NCBI GenBank assembly: GCA_029262065.1
Contig: JAJDAC010000022.1
Span: forward strand, 62,001 to 126,000
Reading direction: 5' to 3'
Source: Candidatus Krumholzibacteriota bacterium
GTDB lineage: Bacteria; Krumholzibacteriota; Krumholzibacteriia; JAJRXK01
DNA length: 64,000 bases
The notes under the pieces are model-generated. The model saw only the letters and a program-made list of their open reading frames with translations, had not been told where the DNA came from and made no database searches. Shown in pieces: positions 53,429 to 60,926 of this stretch. Both the position numbers and the translations under genes were made by a program. Each line of letters opens with the position of its first letter. The stretch's first letter is position 1.

Positions 53429-54620
53429 CCGCATCTACTCCCTGGATGTCCTGCGCGGCGTGGCGACGCTGGGCATCCTGAGTATGAACATCCAGTCGTT
53501 CGCCATGGTGGAGGCCGCCTACTCGAACCCATCGGTCCACGAGTGGTTCACCGGCTCCAACGTGTTGGTATGGACTGCATCGCGGCTCTTCGCCGATATG
53601 AAGTTCATGACCATCTTCAGCCTCATGTTCGGCGTGTCCATGTTGCTCATCGCCGAGGGCGCCGAACGCCGCGGTCAAAGCGCCACGCGCCTGCACCTTC
53701 GGCGCAACCTGGCGTTGCTCCTGATCGGCGCGGCCCACGGACATCTGCTGTGGCACGGCGACATCCTCGCCCCCTACGCCATATGCGCCTTGGTCGTATT
53801 CTGGTTTCGGCGTTGGCCACCGCGCCGCCAGTTCCTGGCCGGACTCACCCTTCTGGCCGTCGGCAGCCTGATACTGCTGGCCATTGGCCTCAGCACGCAG
53901 GGTTGGGACCAGGCCAGCATCGAAGACTTCGAACACGACCTTGCCCCCACGCCCGAAATGATGGCCGAAGAGACCGACATATTCCGCGGAAGCTGGGCCC
54001 ACCAGATGCCCCGCCGGTCGGCACTGGCCTTCATGGTCGAGGCCATCTACACGCCGCTGTTCGTCCTGTGGCGCTCGGGCGGACTCATGCTGATTGGAAT
54101 GGCATTTCTGCGCTGGGGCATCGTCAGCGCCGAACGATCCCGGCGATTCTACCTGGCCTGGCTCGGCCTGGCGCTGACCGTGGGCCTGGGCCTGGTAGCG
54201 TGGGGTATTCGTGCTGGCTGGAGCACCAACTGGGATCCCATCCAGTTCACGTTCTTCAATTTTCAATACAACTACTGGGGAAGCCTGCTGGTAGCCATGG
54301 GCTGGATCTCGGCGGTCATGTTGCTGACGCAATCTGCACTGGCGCCACGACTCGGACCATTCGCAGCCGTGGGAAAGATGGCGTTGAGCAACTACCTGGG
54401 CCAGACCGTATTGTGCACGTTGCTGTTCTACGGGCACGGCCTGGGTCAGTTCGAACGAATGGATCGGCTCGAGCAGTCGGGCGTGGTGCTATTGGTCTGG
54501 GTCATCCAACTTCTGGTGTCGAGCTGGTGGATGAGCCGCTTCCAGTACGGACCCGCCGAGCGGGCCTGGCGCGCGGCTACCGTGGGAAGCTGGCCACCGC
54601 TGCGCCGCTCCACGCCCTAG
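53412..54620 (+). CDS. DUF418 integral membrane protein (YeiB-like)
   Basis: 402 residues. About ten transmembrane helices. The family's N-terminal signature is YSLDVLRGVATLGILSMNIQSF, here given in part. It continues with FMTIFSLMFGVSMLLI, NLALLLIGAAHGHLLWHGDIL, and a C-terminal DUF418 domain (GKMALSNYLGQTVLCTLLFYG and the closing SWWMSRFQYGPAERAWRAAT). The domain occurs in predicted acyltransferase-like or transporter-like membrane proteins; the reaction is unknown. The ATG lies inside the end of the preceding gene, which suggests translational coupling. Confidence 0.92.
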   Translation: MPPAHSRIYSLDVLRGVATLGILSMNIQSFAMVEAAYSNPSVHEWFTGSNVLVWTASRLFADMKFMTIFSLMFGVSMLLIAEGAERRGQSATRLHLRRNLALLLIGAAHGHLLWHGDILAPYAICALVVFWFRRWPPRRQFLAGLTLLAVGSLILLAIGLSTQGWDQASIEDFEHDLAPTPEMMAEETDIFRGSWAHQMPRRSALAFMVEAIYTPLFVLWRSGGLMLIGMAFLRWGIVSAERSRRFYLAWLGLALTVGLGLVAWGIRAGWSTNWDPIQFTFFNFQYNYWGSLLVAMGWISAVMLLTQSALAPRLGPFAAVGKMALSNYLGQTVLCTLLFYGHGLGQFERMDRLEQSGVVLLVWVIQLLVSSWWMSRFQYGPAERAWRAATVGSWPPLRRSTP

Positions 54621-55312
54621 CTGGCGAACTTCTGCAAATACGTCTCGAGCTCGTCGAAGCCCTTGCGCCGCGCGGGCGTGTCGCGCGAAGTACCCTCTTC
54701 GCGCTGGCGGGTTCGCCGTACGATCTCCAACGCCGAATAGTTTCCCACGGTCGTTCGCGCCCGCATGTCGGCCCCGCCGCTGGCCAGGAGCTCCACGAAC
54801 GGCAACGCCCGGTCCGTGTAGGTCATGGTGGACGCCACGTGGACCGCCGTTGCGCCGTCGTCACAACCACGTTTGTCGGGATCGGCACCCGCCTGCAGCA
54901 GAACCCGACCGCTATCGACGCTCGCCACGCCCGCCGCGCAAAACAAGGATCCGTCGTTGGGATCGGCCCCGTACTTCAACAACAGGGCCATGGACTCGCC
55001 AGCACCGTAGTAGGCCGCCCACCCCAGAACACTGAGGCCCGTGGCCCTGTCCCGTGCCAGTGCAGTGTCTCGTTCGAGCAGGGATCGCAGTTCCAGGTGC
55101 CGTGACAAACACGCGGCCACAACCACGTCCACCGGAGCGCCCAACTCCAGCAATGGCGCGGTCATCGTCGTGTTGTCCTCCATGGCCACATGAATGGCGC
55201 TGCGTCCCTCCGCGTTGAGAGCGGTAAGCAGTCCGGGGGCCTGAGCCAGCGCCGCGCGGACCCGCGGCTCGTTTCCCTGGCGCACAAGTTCGTGAAACGC
55301 GGAAATATCCAA
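54617..55312 (-). CDS. Ankyrin-repeat protein
   Basis: 231 residues from TTG 55312, with AGGAGAAGG about 6 nt upstream; an ATG-free extension to 55405 lacks this signal. It contains about five ankyrin repeats, for example EGRSAIHVAMEDNTTMTAPLLELGAPV (shortened), GLSVLGWAAYYGAGESMALLLKYGADPN and GATAVHVASTM. The last part is charged. No signal peptide, so it is probably cytoplasmic. It is divergent from the PAAR operon (176 bp apart), so it might be an immunity or adaptor protein for that module, or be unrelated. Its stop codon overlaps the DUF418 stop through CTAG. Confidence 0.88.
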   Translation of the reverse strand: MDISAFHELVRQGNEPRVRAALAQAPGLLTALNAEGRSAIHVAMEDNTTMTAPLLELGAPVDVVVAACLSRHLELRSLLERDTALARDRATGLSVLGWAAYYGAGESMALLLKYGADPNDGSLFCAAGVASVDSGRVLLQAGADPDKRGCDDGATAVHVASTMTYTDRALPFVELLASGGADMRARTTVGNYSALEIVRRTRQREEGTSRDTPARRKGFDELETYLQKFAS

Positions 55313-55488
55313 GGTCGCCTTCTCCTGAAAAACGGCTTCGGGTTGTGATGACGGGCCTCGAGCCGCGTCCAACCCAATACGCACCACGTTTGGCCAAAGA
55401 TTCACCGGGAGATGAGCCCGTGGCTACAAACGATTGTGCCGAGTGCGATATTGAACTGAATACCCCAACTGAGTTTCCGGGGAAATCC

Positions 55489-56643
55489 ATGCAACCAGCT
55501 GCAAAAAAAGGCGATTCGGTCCTGGGCGTCGACGTACACATCGTCATGGTGCCCTCGCCCGGAGGCCCCGTACCCACCCCTCTACCCCACCCGTTCAGCG
55601 GAACGCTGGACAACGGCCTGAGCGAGGACGTGAAGATCGAGGGCCAGTTCGCGGCCATGGTCGACAGCGAAGCCAGCAACGGGCCCAGCCACATTCCGAC
55701 CCCGCCGGGCACTGCCTTCCAGAACCCGCCTTCGAACAAAGCCAGCGTCTTCATGGGCAGCGCCACCGTGTACATCAACGGCAAGCCCGCCGCCCGCTCC
55801 GGTGATCCCTGCATGACCTGCAACGACCCCGTGGACCTACCGGCGGGCGCCATTCTCTCCACCACCTCGTCGGTGGTGATCGGCGGTCCACCCAGCCAAG
55901 GCAGCGCCAGCGCCGAGGGCGAGAGCGCCGGCGAAGCTCAGGGCGATGCCGGCCAGTCGACCCAGTCCCAGGATGCCGTCGAAGCAGAAAAAGACTACGT
56001 GGAATTCGAGGTGGTCGGTACCGATGGGGATCCGATCGAGGGGTTGGCCTACGAACTGGTGCTTCCCGACGGCGAAACGAAAGACGGCACCCTGGGCAAC
56101 GACGGTTCCGTGCGTGAGGAAGAAATTTCTCGCGGCACCGCGTCCCTAAGACTGCAGGGACTCCACGACGCCCGCTGGAACGCAAGCCTGGCCACGGTCG
56201 ATGAAGACATCGAACTACTCGTAGACGCCGCGCGCCTGGAGGGATCGGTCACGTTCGAGGTCTACCGTGAATTCCAGGAAGGTCCCAACGACTGCCTCGA
56301 AAGGCTGAGTGGCACGATCGACGGCGGGCAGGCCAGCGCCAGTTGGAAGTACTCGTTTGATGAACGCGACGAGGGCACGAGTCCCCGCTTCGTGTTCCAC
56401 GCGGTATCCGAGACCTTCCGCGTCATTTCCCCACCCTTGCGCGTTGGTCACACGCTCTGCGTCGAGGTGGCCGACGAAGCGGGCGCGGCGATTACCCGCG
56501 CCGACTACCAACTGATAGCCGCCGACGGCGAGCGCCGCAACGGCGTGACCGACGGCGAGGGACGGCTCGAAGAACGTGGCTTGGCCTTCGGACCGTGCCA
56601 ACTCGAACTCACCAACGGTTGTGTGATCCAGGAGGTCAACTGA
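55489..56643 (+). CDS. PAAR-domain tip protein with C-terminal Ig-like domains
   Basis: 384 residues from ATG 55489, with GGGGAAA 6 nt upstream; a GTG at 55420 is an alternative start. Residues about 1-125 form a PAAR-like domain: MQPAAKKGDSVLGVDVHIVM, PSPGGPVPTPLPHPFSGTL, SHIPTPPGTAFQNPPSNKAS, SATVYINGKPAARSGDPCMT and CNDPVDLPAGAIL. The histidines of HIVMVP and LPHPFS are candidate metal ligands. PAAR proteins cap the VgrG spike of type VI systems or eCIS tubes and carry effectors. A Gly/Ser/Gln linker follows, then two carboxypeptidase-regulatory-like segments (about residues 165-250 and 285-380). It overlaps the next gene as TGATG. No signal peptide. Confidence 0.88.
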   Translation: MQPAAKKGDSVLGVDVHIVMVPSPGGPVPTPLPHPFSGTLDNGLSEDVKIEGQFAAMVDSEASNGPSHIPTPPGTAFQNPPSNKASVFMGSATVYINGKPAARSGDPCMTCNDPVDLPAGAILSTTSSVVIGGPPSQGSASAEGESAGEAQGDAGQSTQSQDAVEAEKDYVEFEVVGTDGDPIEGLAYELVLPDGETKDGTLGNDGSVREEEISRGTASLRLQGLHDARWNASLATVDEDIELLVDAARLEGSVTFEVYREFQEGPNDCLERLSGTIDGGQASASWKYSFDERDEGTSPRFVFHAVSETFRVISPPLRVGHTLCVEVADEAGAAITRADYQLIAADGERRNGVTDGEGRLEERGLAFGPCQLELTNGCVIQEVN

Positions 56644-57290
56644 TGCAGCGTCTACATGTAGTCCAACCGGGCGAGTGGCTGGGATCCATCGCTCGCAACT
56701 ATGGATTGGCGGGAGCCCAGGACTTGTACGATTTCGAAGCAAACTCGCATCTGCGGGAAACCCGCGACGACCCCAACCTGGTTCATCCCGGAGACGAAGT
56801 CTGGGTTCCCGCGACGGCGAACGCCGTGGCGCTGCACCTGAACGGCGACGGCGTTTCACGGCTCAGTGTGACCGCGCGCGCGGCCGCGGCGGAAACCATC
56901 GAGGTGGTGCTCCGCGATGATGACGGTGATCCCGTGGCCGCGACACCCTATGAGTTCCAGATCGGCGGGTACCACGCCCGTGGCACGACCGACGACCAGG
57001 GCCGCGTGATCCAGGAGTTCGACGCCCGCTACCTGAGCTACGGCCGATACACGTTGGTGGTGGATGGACAATCCATCGATTTGGCCGTGGGCCACCTCGA
57101 CCCCATCAATACCGTACGCGGAGTCCAGGGCCGCCTGGCCAATCTTGGTTTCGACCCCGGCGCCATCGACGGCCGATTGGGACCCCGCACGCGTAGCGCC
57201 GTCTGCCGATTCCAGTCGGCGCATGACCTCACCGTCGACGGATCGTTGAGCAACACCCTGCGCGACCGACTGCTGTCCGAACATCCATAA
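56643..57290 (+). CDS. LysM and peptidoglycan-binding domain protein
   Basis: 215 residues from ATG 56643, overlapping the PAAR stop (TGATG). An N-terminal LysM domain (residues about 1-58; LHVVQPGEWLGSIARNYGL, HPGDEVWVP) is followed by a carboxypeptidase-regulatory-like or Ig-like segment (about 65-150). A C-terminal peptidoglycan-binding-1 domain (about 155-215) shows VQGRLANLGFDPGAIDGRLG and AVCRFQSAHDLTVDG. LysM proteins occur as baseplate or spike adaptors in contractile injection systems. No signal peptide is visible. This supports the spike role of the operon. Confidence 0.9.
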   Translation: MQRLHVVQPGEWLGSIARNYGLAGAQDLYDFEANSHLRETRDDPNLVHPGDEVWVPATANAVALHLNGDGVSRLSVTARAAAAETIEVVLRDDDGDPVAATPYEFQIGGYHARGTTDDQGRVIQEFDARYLSYGRYTLVVDGQSIDLAVGHLDPINTVRGVQGRLANLGFDPGAIDGRLGPRTRSAVCRFQSAHDLTVDGSLSNTLRDRLLSEHP

Positions 57291-57302
57291 AGGCGATCAA
57301 CC

Positions 57303-60300
57303 ATGCTTCAAGCGGGCGGAGCCACCGGCAGCCGACACCAACTCACCGTCACCCCTTCGCTCACCCGCGCGTTCTGGTCGAAAGCCTTCGTGCGCCCGGG
57401 GAATACCGTGCAGCTCCAGGCCCAGTTCCAGAACATTCCCGACGGCACCAGCGTGGTGGTGAATGTCACCGCCATCTGCTCGACGCAAGCCGTGGTGCCC
57501 AAATCCCCGCCTACCGAAGGTAGCGTCGAACAAGGTCGCTGCCTGTTCGATTGGTATGCGCAGGTCGACGGTATCGCGGACGAAGACATGCCGCTCACCG
57601 CGTTCATGTTCACGATTGGAGTACCGGACCTGGGCATCGAAGGCACCTGCCTACAACCGTTGACCGTCGGAGCATTCGGCGCCCTCATCGAGTCGATCGA
57701 TCGGACGTTCTGTCCCGGCGTGGAGTCATTGCACGTGAAGTATTCCATCGCCGATCCCACGAACTTCGTTCGGGCCGGTCTGCTACGCGTGTTCGGCAAC
57801 CACTACCAGGACGCCAGCTACCCCGACCCCGAATGCGTGGTGTACCAGCGTTTGCTGTCACCCGAAGAGCTTCGATCCGGCCGGCACGAGCTCACCTGGC
57901 AAGGCTTCACCAACGCGGCCCAGGGCCCCCTTGCGATCGACGAATCATGCCCCCGCTACGTGACGCCGTTGTTCAGCCCGTACATCGTGGACATCCTGTT
58001 GCTCGACCGCGCCTGTGACGACGCCAACGCCTGGCCGGACGACGCATTGCCGTCCATGCCGCATCCCACGCTCTTTTCCGGATTGGGCTTGGCCGCCGCG
58101 GGTTCGAACACCGAGATCGCCGAGCCCGATGAGCCGGCCACCCACGCAGCCTTTGAGGTGGTCGTGGGGGGGCTGGATCTCGAACACGGCGAGTGGGCGC
58201 CCGACGGAGAAATCGATGGCAGAACCGCCCTGGCTCAATTGCAGTTGAACGAGCTCGGATACTTCAGTGGGCCCGTGGACGATGTGGTGGGCCCCTTGAC
58301 GCAGGCCGCGCTGCTCGAGTTCAAACGCAACCACTGGGAAGTCGATCCCCACCCGGAGATACCCGGCACGTTCGTTCCGAACCCATCACGGCCGCTCGGA
58401 CACGCCAAGGCCAATGCACTCGAGGCCGACCTCGACGAAGCCACGTGGCGCGCGCTGGCGGCCCAGGAGACTCCGCGGAACTATCTGAGTCCCGAGCTGA
58501 ATCCCGACCTGAGTCCCGAGCTGCCTCCCAAGCAGCCTTCCGAGCTTTCCGAAGAAACATCCAGCCACCCGAACCAGATCCCCAACCGCAACGCAGCGGC
58601 CCGGGTCTTCGTCGATGGCACCGTCTTCTTTCAGGAAGCGTCCGAGTTCTTCGACCCCGCCACCGAGAAGGCCGGGGTCAGCAAACCAGAACGCGAGAAA
58701 CAGTGGATGCCTCGCCCCTGGATTCCCGTGGTTGCCCGTCCGCGCCTGCTCGATCGCGAGGGACGCCTGGCCAGCGCGGATCAAAGCAAATTCGGCTCGG
58801 CCGGACTGCGAATCCTATGGCGCGTGATCGATCCGCCCGAGAGCCACGATGGGTTGGGATTTCCCCACGACAAGTTCACCGACCTGGTTCAGGCCGAACA
58901 CGAGGTGCGCGTGGTAGCTGTGGATTCCATCGATACGCTCGCCGGTGTCCAGCAACGACTCACCCGGATGGGCTACGACTGCGGGGGGGAAACGACACTG
59001 GGGTCCGCGACCCAGAAAGCCGTCGAAGATTTTCAATCGGACGAGGGAATCAGTGAAGACGGCCTGGGCGACAACACCCGTACCGCCATCGATTCCCGCC
59101 ACGGCCCGCTCCACACACAAACGCTGCAGGAGATCGCTGAGCCGCACGGCCTGGACAAGTTCGCCCTGATGAACGACCCCAAAAACGCCGACCTCTCGGA
59201 GATCGACGACTGGCAGATCCCGGTCGGGACCACGGTGTTCGTGCCGCCGTTTGCCGGTTTTTCTGAGTATGTACTGCACAAAGAAGGCTTGCCCGAGGTC
59301 TACGTCGACGCCGTCGTGAAAAGCCTGTCCGGCGACGAGGGACCCCAAGGCTGGGCGGCCGACAACGCACCAGCCCAGGTATCCGACGGTCCCATGTACG
59401 GAACCCGCGACGAGAATCACCGTGGCGTAAGCGCTCTGCGCCACGGTGATGACCTGTTTCACCTGCTCCCGTGGAGCGCCGAAGAAGTCGACGACGAAGA
59501 GCTGGGACGCGGCCAGGTGTTGGCCGTCCCCACTCCCGAAAGCGGGCCGGCGCGGGGCGCGTCCGGCGTGTTCTTCGTGCCCTCGATTCTAGCCGGTGAC
59601 AACTACCAACTTCAGGCCCGCATCGATTGGACCAAGGACGGCCAGGCAAACGAACTGGGCAACACACCGTGGCTCGAGCAGCGCTACGCCGACGTACCGG
59701 CACTGGTCCAATCGGGCGTCATGACGGTATGGCGCGCGGTGGAAGTGGCTGAGGTCCTGCACGCGGGGCTGGACCCCGAGAATGGTGCAGGCGCCGAGCC
59801 GGTCAATTGGCCGCGCCTGAAAGACATCTTCCGCCCCGCCTACGTAGACCTGCGGTTGCCCCCGAAAGCCGCGCACCGCGACCTCAGCCAGCAGGAATAC
59901 TGCGACGTCGTGGGTGAGGCCTATTCGATCGATCCCCAGACCGTGACCTTTGATCCGTCGGAGTTCTACCCCTCACAAACGCTACCGCTGCCCGTTCAGG
60001 AAGACGATGAAGAGCCGAACGCCTACTTGACGCGGGTCAAGCGGGCGGCCAAGGACTTCCACGACAAGTTCGCCCAGGTCGCCACCCGGCGATTGCGGCA
60101 GCGACGCCGACAGGGGGCCGTAATCATTACGGTTGCTCGCAATCTCAAACCCATGCCTGTCCATCGCGGCGACGAGCACAAGACTGCCCTGCCCATGAGC
60201 GTGGTGCGCGAGCGTCTGGATTCGTTTTCGATGTCCAGCAGTCTGGCCGAAGGCGTCGTGGTCATCGACCGAAGCTCACCCATGCAGACCCACACCACCA

Positions 60301-60926
60301 TTGCCCACGAACTCGGTCACGCTCTCTGGCTCACTCATTATCGAAACACGCACGATGGTCAACCGCACCTGACCGACCACGACAACGGCGACCTCTACTG
60401 CGTGATGAACTACCCCACGAAGAACGAGCGACCGCTGATCGACCCCGATTTCTGTGGCAAGTGCCTCATGAAGCTACGCGGCTGGAACGAGCAGTTGCTG
60501 CCCGGGGACGACTCCGAAGCGCAGACCCATGGCGCGGCCGCGCCCGCCAAGAAGAACTCGATGATGGTCGCGTTCGCCCTGGAGGGCCAACTCGATACCG
60601 ACTACCCCGCCTACATTCTGGAAAGCACCGACGGGTCCTACCACCAACGACGTACGGTGCGTGACGACCTCCAGCCGGGCGACGGATTCCTGCAGATCGA
60701 GTTCGACCAGATGCTCGAAGGGAAACAGTACACCCTCACGCGCGAGCTGAGCGAAACGCAGATCGAGGAAGTTTTCACGGAGGTTCCATTTGGAACCCTC
60801 ATGGACCAGACCCGCGAATCATCTGACCGCCACTACAACCGGGTGGACACCGCCGCATTGACCGACTCCGAGAACTCGGCACCGGCCCCCGGATTCGACG
60901 ACGCAGAACCGGGAGACCAGCCATGA
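57303..60926 (+). CDS. Large multidomain protein with peptidoglycan-binding domains and metzincin-like zinc protease
   Basis: 1207 residues. The N-terminal ~260 residues are strand-rich (Ig-like). A peptidoglycan-binding-1 domain lies around 300-345 (QLNELGYFSGPVDDVVG, AALLEFKRN). A Pro/Ser/Glu-rich linker is next (LSPELNPDLSPELPPKQPSE). A second peptidoglycan-binding domain lies around 540-600 (GVQQRLTRMGYDCGG, AVEDFQSDEGIS) and a degenerate LysM-like segment around 605-655. The zinc site HELGHALWLTH is at 1002-1012, an HExxHxxxxxH metzincin motif, with VMNYP as a plausible Met-turn about 30 residues later. No signal peptide is seen. Likely an injected peptidoglycan-targeted effector or spike-associated protease. 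Its stop overlaps the next start (ATGA). Confidence 0.8.
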   Translation: MLQAGGATGSRHQLTVTPSLTRAFWSKAFVRPGNTVQLQAQFQNIPDGTSVVVNVTAICSTQAVVPKSPPTEGSVEQGRCLFDWYAQVDGIADEDMPLTAFMFTIGVPDLGIEGTCLQPLTVGAFGALIESIDRTFCPGVESLHVKYSIADPTNFVRAGLLRVFGNHYQDASYPDPECVVYQRLLSPEELRSGRHELTWQGFTNAAQGPLAIDESCPRYVTPLFSPYIVDILLLDRACDDANAWPDDALPSMPHPTLFSGLGLAAAGSNTEIAEPDEPATHAAFEVVVGGLDLEHGEWAPDGEIDGRTALAQLQLNELGYFSGPVDDVVGPLTQAALLEFKRNHWEVDPHPEIPGTFVPNPSRPLGHAKANALEADLDEATWRALAAQETPRNYLSPELNPDLSPELPPKQPSELSEETSSHPNQIPNRNAAARVFVDGTVFFQEASEFFDPATEKAGVSKPEREKQWMPRPWIPVVARPRLLDREGRLASADQSKFGSAGLRILWRVIDPPESHDGLGFPHDKFTDLVQAEHEVRVVAVDSIDTLAGVQQRLTRMGYDCGGETTLGSATQKAVEDFQSDEGISEDGLGDNTRTAIDSRHGPLHTQTLQEIAEPHGLDKFALMNDPKNADLSEIDDWQIPVGTTVFVPPFAGFSEYVLHKEGLPEVYVDAVVKSLSGDEGPQGWAADNAPAQVSDGPMYGTRDENHRGVSALRHGDDLFHLLPWSAEEVDDEELGRGQVLAVPTPESGPARGASGVFFVPSILAGDNYQLQARIDWTKDGQANELGNTPWLEQRYADVPALVQSGVMTVWRAVEVAEVLHAGLDPENGAGAEPVNWPRLKDIFRPAYVDLRLPPKAAHRDLSQQEYCDVVGEAYSIDPQTVTFDPSEFYPSQTLPLPVQEDDEEPNAYLTRVKRAAKDFHDKFAQVATRRLRQRRRQGAVIITVARNLKPMPVHRGDEHKTALPMSVVRERLDSFSMSSSLAEGVVVIDRSSPMQTHTTIAHELGHALWLTHYRNTHDGQPHLTDHDNGDLYCVMNYPTKNERPLIDPDFCGKCLMKLRGWNEQLLPGDDSEAQTHGAAAPAKKNSMMVAFALEGQLDTDYPAYILESTDGSYHQRRTVRDDLQPGDGFLQIEFDQMLEGKQYTLTRELSETQIEEVFTEVPFGTLMDQTRESSDRHYNRVDTAALTDSENSAPAPGFDDAEPGDQP

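Noticed and set aside
53400-54437. 345-aa minus-strand frame in DUF418
   Set aside because: It is antisense to a membrane protein with a clear family signature. Gln/Ala-rich shadow.
53543-55105. 520-aa open frame on the plus strand over DUF418 and ankyrin genes
   Set aside because: It crosses two real genes in another frame. Pro/Arg-rich, with no domain.
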